Of a stretch of DNA of 64,000 nucleotides, positions 12,125-22,781 are shown piece by piece (positions within the stretch are counted from its first letter, which is position 1; each line of letters begins with the position of its first letter). The notes beneath the pieces were generated by a model. That model saw nothing but the letters and a program-made list of their open reading frames with translations, searched no databases and had not been told where the DNA came from. The translations under genes were made by a program, and so were the position numbers. This DNA is from Glycine soja (taxonomy: Eukaryota > Streptophyta > Magnoliopsida > Fabales > Fabaceae), in contig NC_041019.1 of the NCBI RefSeq assembly GCF_004193775.1, positions 35,030,827 to 35,094,826 on the forward strand. Reading direction: 5' to 3'.

Positions 12125-12720
12125 GACACTAATTTCGTTCCTCTCGATTTGACGAGAGTCGCAGGTGACCATAAAATCTCCACATGCAAATGACTTGTTG
12201 TTCCCAAAATTTCACAAATTGCCTAATGATGGGTGCCAAGCACCTCACAAGGACCAAAGAATGGTCGCTTGTCATCAAGCAAAGGTCCCCGAAAATCAGT
12301 GTATGACACTAATTTCGTTCCTCTCGGTTGACGAGAGTAGCGGGTGACCATGACTTGTCGCTCCTAGAATTTCACAAATTGCCTAATGATGGGTGCCGAG
12401 CACCTCACAAGGACCAAAGAATGGTCGCTTGTCATCAAGCAAAGGTCCCCGAAAATCAGTGTATGACACTAATTTCGTTCCTCTCGGTTGACGAGAGTCG
12501 CGGGTGACCATGACTTGTCGCTCCTAGAATTTCACAAATTGCCTAATGATGGATGCCAAGCACCTCACAAGGACCAAAGAATGGTCGCATGTCATCAAGC
12601 AAAGGTCCCCGAAAATCAGTGTATGACACTAATTTCGCTCCTCTCGGTTGACGAGAGTCGCGGGCGACCATGAAATTTCTGCATGTAAATGACTTGTTGT
12701 TCCCGGAGGAACAAAAGGTG
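12125..12720 (-). repeat. 160-bp tandem repeats in the 3'UTR of element B
   Basis: Units start at 'gacactaatttcg' at 12125, 12305, 12465 and 12625. The last spacings are exactly 160 bp; the first unit is 180 bp with an extra 20 bp. Each unit includes a stretch closely matching the U3 start of the adjacent LTR (11969-12054), followed by a CTCTCG-GTTGA-CGAGAG hairpin. They look like duplications that spanned the LTR/3'UTR boundary. Confidence 0.85.
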
Positions 12721-13745
12721 CAGAAGACTATGTCAGCCTCTGCATGCTATCAAGCGTTCTGTCTTACAGATAGCAAAAGAATGTTTATACGGATAACCAC
12801 TCGGGTATTTCCGCGTATCATCGGGCCCGCCGCCTCTGGATGATACAAGGGTGCAGAATGACCAAACTTGGTCTCTGCTTGTCATCGGGCCCGCCGCCTC
12901 TGGATGACAAAAGGGTGCGAATAACCGTAAGGTATCTCCGCGTATCATCGGGCCCGCCGCCTCTGGATGATACAAGGGTGCAGAATGACCAAACTTGGTC
13001 TCTGCTTGTCATCGGGCCCGCCGCCTCTGGATGACAAAAGGGTACGGATAACCATAAGATATCTCCGCGTATCATCGGGCCCGCCGCCTCTGGATGATAC
13101 AAGGGTGCAGAATGACCAAACTTGGTCTCTGCTTGTCATCGTGCCCGCCGCCTCTGGATGACAAAAGGGTGCGAATAACCGTAAGGTATCTCCGCGTATC
13201 ATCGGGCCCGCCGCCTCTGGATGATACAAGGGTGCAGAATGACCAAACTTGGTCTCTGCTTGTCATCGGGCCTGCCGCCTCTGGATGACAAAAGGGTACG
13301 GATAACCATAAGGTATCTCCGCGTATCATCGGGCCCGCCGCCTCTGGATGATACAAGGGTGCAGAATGACCAAACTTGGTCTCTGTTTGTCATCGGGCCC
13401 GCCGCCTCTGGATGACAAAAGGGTGCGAATAACCGTAAGGTATCTCCGCGTATCATCGGGCCCGCCGCCTCTGGATGATACAAGGGTGCAGAATGACCAA
13501 ACTTGGTCTCTGCTTGTCATCGGGCCCGCCGCCTCTGGATGACAAAAGGGTGCGAATAACCGTAAGGTATCTCCGCGTATCATCGGGCCCGCCGCCTCTG
13601 GATGATACAAGGGTGCAGAATGACCAAACTTGGTCTCTGCTTGTCATTGGGCCCGCCGCCTCTGGATGACAAAAGGGTACGGATAACCATAAGGTATCTC
13701 CGCGTATCATCGGGCCCGCCGCCTCTGGATGATACAAGGGTGCAT
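12721..13745 (-). repeat. 127-bp tandem array of hairpins in the 3'UTR of element B
   Basis: About 7.5 copies of a 127-bp unit occupy roughly 12790-13745, after a diverged half-unit at 12721-12790. Each unit is two related halves, both built around the invariant loop GGGCCCGCCGCCTCTG. The flanking arms are GTATCATC/GATGATAC in one half (12815-12846) and TTGTCATC/GATGACAA in the other (12879-12910). Between them are further inverted repeats (GCAGA/TCTGC around ACCAA/TTGGT). The period is not a multiple of three and the frames rotate, so it is noncoding. Variable 3'UTR tandem repeats are known for Tat/Ogre elements. Confidence 0.9.
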
Positions 13746-15739
13746 GTCACATGACCTCAGGGTCAGTATGACAAAGATTATGGGGCGGCCGACAAAAGCA
13801 AGGCTCTTGCTCCTACGTATCCTCCAATGAGGAAATCAGACCTACGTAGTTCTGGATAACTTGTGAGACTTGAAAAGTCTCCATCGGAAAATGCTGACAT
13901 CTCCGGAAAGGGCGCAGATGACCACATTGGTCTCTGCTCGTGAATCACACTTGGGGTCACTGAATGACGAGGTGCGGATAACCGTAAGGTGTCTCCGCGG
14001 GCTACCAGCTCTTGAGTCATGGCGACAAAAGGCGGTGTGGTCGACAAAAGCGAGGCTCTTGCTCCTACGTATCCTCCAATGAGGAACTCAGACCTACGTA
14101 GTTCTGGATAACTTGTGAGACTTGAAAAAGTCTCGGTGTTTTCTCCACTAAAACGCAAACATGCTTTAGCAAAGAGACAAATATTCCAACTGATTTAGAG
14201 CAGCATATACTTTTTTGAGTGAAAAACAATGCGTCTACCGGGGAAGGAGAGTCTGCTGATGAAATCTCCCATAACCATAAATGAGATTTTGGATGTTATC
14301 ATTTCGTTTCTAAATGACCATTTAGAGGAAACACTGGGTCCGACAAAAATAGAAGAAACCCACTCAAAGTGTATCAATCTCGCACAGGTAAGTGTTTCAT
14401 CCTAATTCCGAACCATAGATATGTCATGACTTGACTTTGCAAATTATTTCCTATCAAATCAAAAATTACACGCGTGATCATGGATCAATAGGGCTTCCCT
14501 TGGGAATGGGTTCTTTTGGTGGTTTCTTCCTTCGGCTTTTGTGTGTTTTTGGCTTTTGATTTTTCTGGCTTTTACTTTTTCTGTTTTTTTTGTTTAGTGC
14601 GGGGCGAGAAAAAGGTCGCTAGCGCATGGGATTTTGGTTGGTAATCAAAGGGAGAAGAAAATTTAAGGTCGTGGTTCCCTTTCCTTCTTTTTTTGTTCAT
14701 TTGGTGACAATTCTGTATTGTTCAGATATTGTCCGGTCCAAAGACCTCTCTGCACATTTCTTCTGTTTTCTTTCGATCCTTGATCAGGAGCTTTCTTTCC
14801 TTCTTTTCTCTTTTTTTTCTTTCTCCCATTCTTTGATTGGGAATTTCCTTTCTTTTCCTTTTGCTTTCTCCCACTCTTTGATCGGGAATTTTCCTTCCCT
14901 TCCTTTTTGCTTCCGAGGGTAAGGATTATGGTGAGTCAGGATTTTGGCTCAAGGTTTGTAGAATGGCTAGACATGATACATGTCGGGGTTTGGTTTGGCT
15001 CAAGGATAAAAAGGGATGCCTCACATTATTTCCATGACACAAATGCAAAAATGATGATTTGGAAACTTTTATGCAAAACTGGTCATGCATGCACCTATGC
15101 GGACACTCAAATGTCAAATTTTTATGGTCATGTGATGCTAGGGCTCAGGATTCATTTCCTCTATTTTAATCAACCCAATGTTTCCAAAATATGTTCTTCT
15201 ATCAATTTGTGCATTCATCCGAGTCCATTTCGGGCGTCCGGGGAAATTTCACAGCATTCACCCTTCAGGTGTAGACACATTCTCCAAAAAATTGGTTATG
15301 ATCAATGAATTTTTTCAAAGAAAAGTTGGAAATCGTCTCTTTTCAAAAGCATGTCATTTTTTAGCTAGACAACTTATTTTCTCTTTTTCCACCTTTTTCC
15401 TTACTTGCCTTCTTCTTTTTTCTTATTTGCTCTCTTTTCCATTTCATCTCCTTTTCTTTTCTATTTTTATTTTTATCATGATTTTTTTGTTTATTTTACA
15501 TATATACTTTTGGACGATGTTCCTAAACGAAGAACTCTACACGGTTCCAGAATTTCAAACATCATCGATAGTAATGATATATAAATACTAACGCACCAAT
15601 CTAAACAAAAATGTATGCGCTGTACAAATGACAATCGAAACAACAAAAACAAACATTAGTCTCTCAAGTCAAAACAATAACATAGAATAAAAATGACAAA
15701 AGAAATATGAAAGAAAACATGAATCTGGGGATCTCCCAG
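13746..15739 (-). other. Rest of the 3'UTR of element B
   Basis: This is noncoding. It holds two copies of a roughly 90-bp module (about 13790-13880 and 14030-14120) that contains the same CTACGTAG hairpin as the LTRs. A diverged array half-unit lies at about 13890-14010. A pyrimidine-rich part (14650-14930) has three copies of 'tttgatygggaattt' (y is c or t). A T-rich stretch follows to 15600. Parts are found again at 36620-38200 and, in the other orientation, around 31150-31880. Confidence 0.6.
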
Positions 15740-16990
15740 TCACGTGTCTCCACTCCCTCCCAAGAAGTCAAGCAAATCGGCCATCTCCTCATCCTCGTGG
15801 GCTTCTTCTCCATCGCCGGGAGCTTCTGGGGGTGCCTCTCCTGCTTGGGCCTCGGGCCAATCTCCGGGCCATGCTACCTCTGCCCTGAACTGGTCTGGAG
15901 TAGGGCATGAAAAAGAAGCGAAGCCCTGGCTCTGCATGCTAAGGCTCATCTGGTACAGACAATCATGGGTCCGTACATGTGCTCGGTGGTTGGCCGCCTG
16001 CTGGCGAACCAAATGCCGTAAATACTGCTCCATGTCAAATGCCCCAGCCTGGTCAGCCTGATGAGGTGGTGGGGGCGCGCCTGCGGCCTGTGGAGCATCA
16101 CCCTGAGCCTGTCTCTGGGTACAGTACTTCTCAATAAAAGCCCGGGTGATGGGCGGCCGAATCACCTTGGTAGGTGCAACGGGGACTCCGAACGACTGGC
16201 AGAGTCCTGTGATCAGTGCGGGGAATCCCAGAGCCCTGTTGGACTTATCTGGGTCCAAAGGGTGCCTAGTGGGCGTCATACCTGCAAAAATATAGATGGC
16301 ATCAGCGATCAACTGAGCCACATGGATGCTCATCCGTGTCAGGATGGCGTACACCAGCTGGCACTTAGGCATGGGGAGGTCGGAATTATGATCGGTGGGC
16401 AGGATGTTGCTGAGGAGCAACGTCATCCATATCTGGGTCAGGGTGGTCATGTTGGTGCGCATGATTCGCACTCGCCTCCCTGCAGCAGTCCGGGCAAAAT
16501 CCTGCCCCGGTATACATAGCAGCTGGGCGATGGCCTCCTCATCGAACCCATCAGACCGGTTCCTCCTCTGGCCATACTCACATTCCTGGCCCTCTTCCAA
16601 CACCATTGGATATCCCAGGAGCTGGCTGATAGCGTCGGCATCGAACGGGATCCACTGACCCCTAACCCAGGACCTCATGTCACGCACGCCCTCCTCTGTT
16701 GGCCAAGCATTGGCATAAAACTCAAGGACTATTTCTGGATCAAACTTGGCCATAGGAGTAACCAGTGGTGCCCACCGCCGGCGCCCTATTTCCTCCTGAA
16801 AATCAGTATACTCGTCGTCCCTGAGCTGGACGCGTCGCTCCCGGAGAAACGACCATCCCTTGATGGCTTCGAAGCGCTGCTGGTGTACAGCGCTCCTAAA
16901 GCGGTGACTGTCGTACTCCGGAGCGGAACTAGTTCCTTCGGCCGCCTTGTCCTTCCTGGACCTCTTTGAGGCAAGCTTCCTCGGGGCCAT
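15740..16990 (-). CDS. ORF3, env-position plant transposon protein of element B
   Basis: This is a protein of 416 residues if it starts at MAPRKLASK (16990). An upstream in-frame ATG at 17008 would add six residues, but a 3' splice site (GCCTTCGCAG, AG at 16994-16993) falls between the two, so I prefer the inner start. The basic N-terminus (KRSRKDK) is followed by a globular region with EIVLEFYANAW, an MTTLTQIWMTLLLSNILP segment, and GFPALITGLCQSFGVPV. This order fits the 'putative plant transposon protein' family. The tail is proline-rich and then strongly acidic (EEAHEDEEMADLLDFL). No signal peptide or membrane segment is visible, so despite its env-like position there is no sign of a glycoprotein. 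Function is unknown. Expression is probably from a spliced RNA. Confidence 0.8.
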   Translation of the reverse strand: MAPRKLASKRSRKDKAAEGTSSAPEYDSHRFRSAVHQQRFEAIKGWSFLRERRVQLRDDEYTDFQEEIGRRRWAPLVTPMAKFDPEIVLEFYANAWPTEEGVRDMRSWVRGQWIPFDADAISQLLGYPMVLEEGQECEYGQRRNRSDGFDEEAIAQLLCIPGQDFARTAAGRRVRIMRTNMTTLTQIWMTLLLSNILPTDHNSDLPMPKCQLVYAILTRMSIHVAQLIADAIYIFAGMTPTRHPLDPDKSNRALGFPALITGLCQSFGVPVAPTKVIRPPITRAFIEKYCTQRQAQGDAPQAAGAPPPPHQADQAGAFDMEQYLRHLVRQQAANHRAHVRTHDCLYQMSLSMQSQGFASFSCPTPDQFRAEVAWPGDWPEAQAGEAPPEAPGDGEEAHEDEEMADLLDFLGGSGDT

Positions 16991-19154
16991 TCCTGCGAAG
17001 GCAAACATTTGGAAAGTTAATTTACCAGTGGGACACTACTCTTAAAGCAAAAATGGCATATAACCTCCTCCCATAAATACAAACATCAATGTAAATTTAG
17101 AGCAAGCTCATGCGCATACTTCCTTACGAACGTTCTCTTGCACAATACATTCTATTAACTAAGAAAAAATGCACCCATATACAATCAAGGCAGCTTCGTT
17201 ACCTAGATTATTTACACGTACTTCCAAGGTGTATTTGTTACTTACATCACACACATCTCCTTGGCTAAATTCACATACATGCATACTCAAAGCATTTTGG
17301 GGTACCAAAAATTGCACATGTGCACATTTTGGTATTTCTAATACCTATACATACACAAACTTCATGATGAATCTTGACTATCTTCACAAAAAGGTGCTAC
17401 ACTTCATCCCTTTTTCAAGTTTTTGCTACCTAAAGCCGCATGCAAATTCAAGCATATTTTCCTTTGCTGACTAAAATTGTATTCAAATTAAAAGGTATAT
17501 TTTTTGTAATATGTTTTCTTCACATGACATGCAACATATTTATATATATTTTTTTTTTGTGAGACATTTTGACTACCAAAAATTATATATACATACATTC
17601 AAGTATTTTGCTATTCATACCCAAAGTGCAAATTGCCAAAGGTATCTTGCTACCTATTCTAAACCTACACATTCATGACGAGCCCAATTCCTAAACATCT
17701 AGGCGTAGGGAACATATTATAGTGTGGCCCATAGCTGATTGCTGGCCAAAAAGGGTAACTTTACCCAATATGCACCTCCTTTTGTATTCTTTTTGCATAA
17801 AATTTTAGTTTCTAGGCCTAGGATATATGTGGGGCAATTACTCTAGCCTTTTTCGGGAATGAATACATGTTCCAAAAATAGAAACTATGTACAAACCAAA
17901 ATGCCCCATGGGTTGTTTCCTTACAAAAGTCACGCGCTAATGCCATTGAGGCATTTCACCGAACACTTGGTGGGCGCGCGTTTAGGCGTCAATAGCAAGG
18001 GAACGGGGACAATGTGGCATGTCCCATTGTTTCAAAATGCTTTATAGGCCTAGGGCCATCCCATGCCAACCCCTAATTCAACCTAATCAAGCAAGAAAAC
18101 AAACCAAAATTGCCCCATATATTTGAGCACACTCCCACAATTTAGAGCACCAAAAGGAGATCAAAATACACCAATGAAAAGCTAGAAAGCTTAGGGATGG
18201 AACACTTACTTGTTGGTGATGAACAAAAGCGCAAAACGGAATCAAAAAATGCGAAAAAGGATGACCCTAGGGCTGCAAACTCGTCAATCCCGTGGGTATG
18301 GCTTTTGAAAGGGGGGAAAAGAAGTTTTTGAATGTAAAAACGCCCCCCCTTTTCGTCATTCTTATAATTTGGTGCAGGGGTGGCTCGCCCAGGTGAGCCC
18401 AGCTCGCCCAGGCGAGCTAACCTGCACTTTTTTTTTTTTTTTTTTTTTGTGGGGAACATTAACCATGTCCCCTCCCTTCTCATGGATTAGCATCTTGCCT
18501 AACTTGAACTTACTTAGGTTAGAATTAGGCGTTGATTACTTATTTTATTATTACTCTTTTCCTTTTTTAAAACAAACAAATAGTAAGAGAAAGCTGCAAA
18601 ATACAAAGGATACGGGGCTGCCTTGCAGCGACATTCCCTGCTTGTTTCGCACAGAGAAGGGTAACGATCGGTCGGTCGTGACCCCATCCCTGCTTGCGTT
18701 CATCCTTAAGTACCTGCAAGTAATAAACAACCAGGTATGGCCAATCTTGGCCGCATCATTACCCTACCTTGATTGGTTTCTGCCGTTCATGTTTTGTCTT
18801 CACTCCAGAAGGTAGCCCAAGGTGATCCTGCCCCTGTTTTACCACAACAATATACATGCGTATGCGTATGCGTATGCATGAATGTTTTCAAACGCAGAAA
18901 ATTTAGGGAAAGTTGGTTCAGGTTCAATTCTAATTAAGCGCTTGGGGGATCCCATGAACTGAGCGGAAGGGCTCAGGCGATCACAAATTAACGCAAGGTG
19001 TGAAACTAACATGAGGACTAAAAGCCTCAAATCCATGTTCATTTCTTTGAAAGATCGTAACAAGGGATACAACGGACCGGAAATCCCTGGGGGGAAACCT
19101 AGAAAACGCATAAAGATAGAGAACATGCAGCGACATCCTTAATTGCCCCAGCTT
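16991..19154 (-). other. Spacer between pol and ORF3 of element B
   Basis: This is about 2.1 kb of noncoding, AT-rich DNA. It carries a promoter-like palindrome pair (18382-18418), a candidate splice donor (GT at 18209-18208, ACAA|GTAAGT) and the ORF3 acceptor at 16994-16993. The corresponding spacer of element D (41944-43036) keeps the palindrome and the donor. Confidence 0.6.
18361..18418 (-). promoter_or_regulatory. Promoter-like palindromes inside element B
   Basis: AGCTCGCC-CA-GGCGAGCT (18401-18418) is perfect. A second, one-mismatch copy (GGCTCGCC/GGTGAGCC) lies at about 18382-18398. On the minus strand they are followed by a TATA-like AAATTATAAG at 18370-18361. The LTR promoters have the same palindrome. 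This may be an internal promoter for ORF3; it is an inference only. Confidence 0.4.
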
Positions 19155-22100
19155 CTAAGCATAATATTGTTTGACTACATCAGAGTTCACGGGTGAAGGT
19201 AGCTCTTCGCCATCCATGTTGGTAAGCACCAGGGCCCCTCCGGAGAAAGCCCTCTTCACAACAAAAGGCCCTTCGTAGTTCGGGGCCCATTTCCCTCGGT
19301 GGTCCTTGACAGCATGGGACATTTTCTTTAGCACAAGGTCTCCCTCATGGAACTTGCGCAAGCGTACTTTCTTGTCGAACGCGCTCTTCATTCTTTGCTG
19401 GTACAAGCGCCCATGACTCATGGCCGTTAAGCGCTTACCCTCAATGAGGTTGAGCTGATCGTAGCGTGTTTGAGCCCACTCTGATTCCTTTAATCCGGAT
19501 TCTGCCAAGATCCTTAATGACGGGACTTCTACCTCAAACGGTAACACAGCCTCCATCCCATATACCAATGAGAACGGCGTTGCCCCAGTTGACGTTCGCA
19601 CTGAAGTCCGGTAACCGTGCAACGCGAAGGGGAGCATCTCGTGCCAATCCTTGTATGACACGGTCATCTTTTGGATAATCTTTTTGATATTCTTATTGGC
19701 CGCTTCCACGGCTCCATTCATCTTTGGCCGGTAGGGTGTGGAATTGTGATGCTGGATTTTAAACTCCTCGCACATTTCCCCCATCATCTTATTATTTAGG
19801 TTGGTGCCGTTGTCCGTGATAATCTTCCTTGGCAAACCATATCGGCAGATGATCTCTTTCTTAATGAACCTGACCACCACATTCCTCGTGACATTGGTAT
19901 ATGAAGCCGCCTCGACCCACTTGGTGAAATAATCTATTGCTACGAGGATGAAGCGATGACCATTCGAGGCCTTGGGCTCAATGGCCCCGATGACATCTAT
20001 TCTCCACATGGAGAAGGGCCAAGGGGCGGACATGACATTCAGGGGATGCGGTGGGGCATTGACATTATCCGCGAATGCTTGACATTTGTGGCACTTCCTC
20101 ACATGGACACAACAATCACTTTCCATGGTAAGCCAGTAATAACCTGCTCTTAAGATCTTCCTGGCCATAGCATGCCCGTTGGCGTGCGTTCCAAACGAGC
20201 CCTCATGGACTTCCTCGATCATGTGATTTGCCTCCTTGGCATCCACACATCGCAGGAGTGTCATGTCGTGATTTCTCTTATACAGTGTGCCTCCGCTCAT
20301 GAAGAAACTGGATGCCAACCTCCTCAATGTCCTTTTATCGTTGTCGGCAATCTCTGGCGGGTATTCTTTGCTTTCGACATATCGCTTGATGTCGTAATAC
20401 CAAGGCTTTCCGTCCCGTTCCTCTTCCACTTGGCAACAATGTGCGGGTTTGCCACGACACTGAAATTCAATGTAGGGTAGGTCCTCGTGCGGTGTTAGCT
20501 GGAACATAGATGCCAACGTAGCAAGTGCATCCGCCATTTGATTTTCCTCGCGGGGAACATGATGGAAGGAGATCTCATCGAAAGTCTTAGCCAATTCCTT
20601 GATGTAGGCTTTGTAGGGTATCAGCTTGGGATCTCTAGTTTCCCATTCCCCTCTCAGCTGATGGATTACCAACGCTGAGTCGCCGTACACCTTGAGTAGT
20701 TTGACATCGGAGTCAATTGCTGCCTGGACGGCTAGGGCACATGCTTCATATTCGGCCATGTTGTTGGTGCAGTCGAATCCTAGCCTGGCTGTGAAAGGTA
20801 CACATTGGTGGTCCGGAGAGATCAACACTGCCCCAACGCCATGACCTAGAATGTTTGACGCTCCGTCAAACCATACAGTCCATTTGTCCCGATCTTCGTC
20901 CAACTTTTCCTCGAACAAGGCCATGATGTCCTCATCCGGGAATTCCGGATGCATGGGCTGGTAGTCGTTAAGAGGCTGTTGAGCCAAATAATCTGCCAAA
21001 GCGCTTCCTTTTATCGCCTTTTGGGTGACGTAGACTATATCAAACTCAGATAGCAAGACTTGCCACCGGGCGATTCGTCCTGTGAGAGCTGGCTTTTCAA
21101 AGATGTACTTAACCGGGTCCATTTTGGATATCAACCAGGTAGTATGACTCAGCATGTACTGCCTTAGGCGATGGGATGCCCATACTAAAGCACAACACGT
21201 TCTTTCGAGCAAGGAGTAATTCATCTCACAGGTCGTGAACTTCTTACTTAGGTAGTAAACAGCGCGCTCTTTCTTCCCGGATTCGTCATGTTGCCCCAGC
21301 ATACACCCCATTGACTCGTCCAAGTTTGTCATGTACAAAATGAGAGGCCTTCTAGGAACTGGTGGCATAAGCACGGGAGGATTCATTAGGCACTTTTTGA
21401 TCCTTCCAAAAGCCTCTTGGCAATCCTCATTCCACCGATCAGTTTGGTTTTTGCGCAAGAGTTTAAACAACGGCTCACAAATGGCGGTGAGCTGCGATAT
21501 GAATCTGGCAATATAATTCAAGCGCCCCAGGAAACCTCGGACTTGCCTCTCTGTACGGGGTTCTGGCATCTCAAGGATAGCCTTCACTTTTTCGGGGTCT
21601 ACCTCTATCCCTTTCTGGCTTACAACGAAACCAAGCAATTTCCCTGATTTGACCCCAAAGGTACACTTAGCGGGGTTCAACCTTAATTGATATTTCTTAA
21701 GCCTTTCGAACAACTTCTGCAGGTTGACAAGGTGTTCTTCCTCAGATTTAGATTTAGCAATTATGTCGTCCACGTAGACCTCGATCTCTTGATGCATCAT
21801 ATCATGGAACAAAGCTACCATGGCCCGTTGATAAGTTGCCCCGGCATTCTTGAGTCCAAAGGACATCACCTTGTAACAGAACGTTCCCCACAGGGTGACG
21901 AAAGTAGTCTTTTCCATATCCTCGGGCGCCATCTTTATCTGATTGTAACCAGAGAAACCGTCCATGAAGGAAAATAAAGCGAAATTGGCCGTGTTATCTA
22001 CGAGGATATCGATGTGTGGTAAAGGAAAATTGTCCTTGGGACTGGCCCGATTCAGGTCCCGATAATCTACACACATTCGTACTTTCCCATCTTTTTTAGG

Positions 22101-22602
22101 AACTGGTACGATGTTGGCAACCCATTCTGGATACCGAGCGACGGCCAGAAATCCAGCGTCAAATTGCTTCTTCACTTCTTCTTTTATCTTCAAGGATGTT
22201 TCGGGCTTCATCCTCCTCAATTTCTGTTTTACCGGGGAACACCCGGGATTTAGAGGTAATCGGTGCTGCACAATGTCAGAACTCAAACCGGGCATATCTT
22301 GGTATGACCAAGCAAAGATGTCTTGGTAGTCTTTTAGCAGGATTATTAATTCTTCACGGATAGGTGCGGTAATGCCTGTACCTATCTTTACTTCCCTCTT
22401 TCCACTGCCAATTCCTAAGTCTACTAGCTCTGTTTCTTCTTGATGAGGCCCCATTTCTTGGTCCTCATGGGCGACCATTCTTTCTAGTTCCGAAGGAAGT
22501 CCCACATCTTCATCTCCTTCATCTTCCGTTTGATTCATTTCTTGCTCGAAGTTGATAGACGGGTCCCAGGTATTAGTACCTTCGGGGGACTCGTCATCGA
22601 AT
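19155..22602 (-). CDS. pol of element B (RT, dual RNase H, integrase), exon 2
   Basis: The frame is open from the splice acceptor at 22602; the first internal ATG is at 22538, and numbering here is from that residue (1127 residues). Reverse transcriptase spans about 100-330, with FMDG (D193) and YVDD (255-258). A Ty3-type RNase H (about 395-465) seems to lack the usual first aspartate. A second, archaeal-like RNase H (about 553-680) has the D558, E596, D620 and D670 pattern, as in Tat elements. Integrase has an H778/H785/C816/C819 zinc site and a D848, D909, E945 triad with 35 residues between the last two. It ends in a basic tail with FDKKVRLRKFHEGDLVLKK. No stops occur. It copies the RNA and inserts the DNA into the genome. 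It is joined to gag-protease by splicing of the 179-bp intron. Confidence 0.95.
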
Positions 22603-22781
22603 CTGCCGTTTTAGAAAAAGAAGTAAACATGCAAATGAATGAGAATGGGTAGAGACCAGGAACAGATGAAGAAAGATCCTCGTATTATAAATTCAAACAC
22701 AAAGGACACAAAGCCTTAACAAAATGAAAACTCTAAAGCCTAGGCCCAACTATAGAGCTTTAAAAAACCGTAAAGGTTTAC
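22603..22781 (-). other. Candidate 179-bp intron between protease and pol
   Basis: On the minus strand the donor is AT|GTAAAC (GT at 22781-22780) and the acceptor is TTCTAAAACGGCAG (AG at 22604-22603) after a T-rich stretch. The donor T and A form part of the stop codon that ends gag-protease. Removing the intron leaves 64 bases before the pol ATG at 22538, one completing the split codon and then 21 codons without a stop, so gag-pro and pol become one frame. A spliced intron here is established for pea Ogre. Confidence 0.8.

Noticed and set aside
12818..13737. Repeated minus-strand frames of about 94 residues across the array
   Set aside because: They repeat every 127 bp with overlapping copies, as expected from the DNA repeat, and have no initiation context.
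12790..13745. CRISPR-like array of repeats
   Set aside because: Units are adjacent and nearly identical without unique spacers, the context is a plant retrotransposon 3'UTR, and no cas-like gene exists.
14626..15591. Hydrophobic open frames such as those at 14626-14922 and 15178-15591
   Set aside because: They are encoded by pyrimidine-rich low-complexity DNA, lie antisense in the 3'UTR of element B, and are not conserved at 36620-38200.
15740..16990. ORF3 as a true envelope glycoprotein
   Set aside because: No signal peptide, no membrane segment, no cleavage-type site; it fits a cytosolic or nuclear plant transposon protein better.
17169..18047. Small plus-strand ORFs in the pol-ORF3 spacer
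   Set aside because: Short, AT-rich, antisense to the element and not kept in element D.
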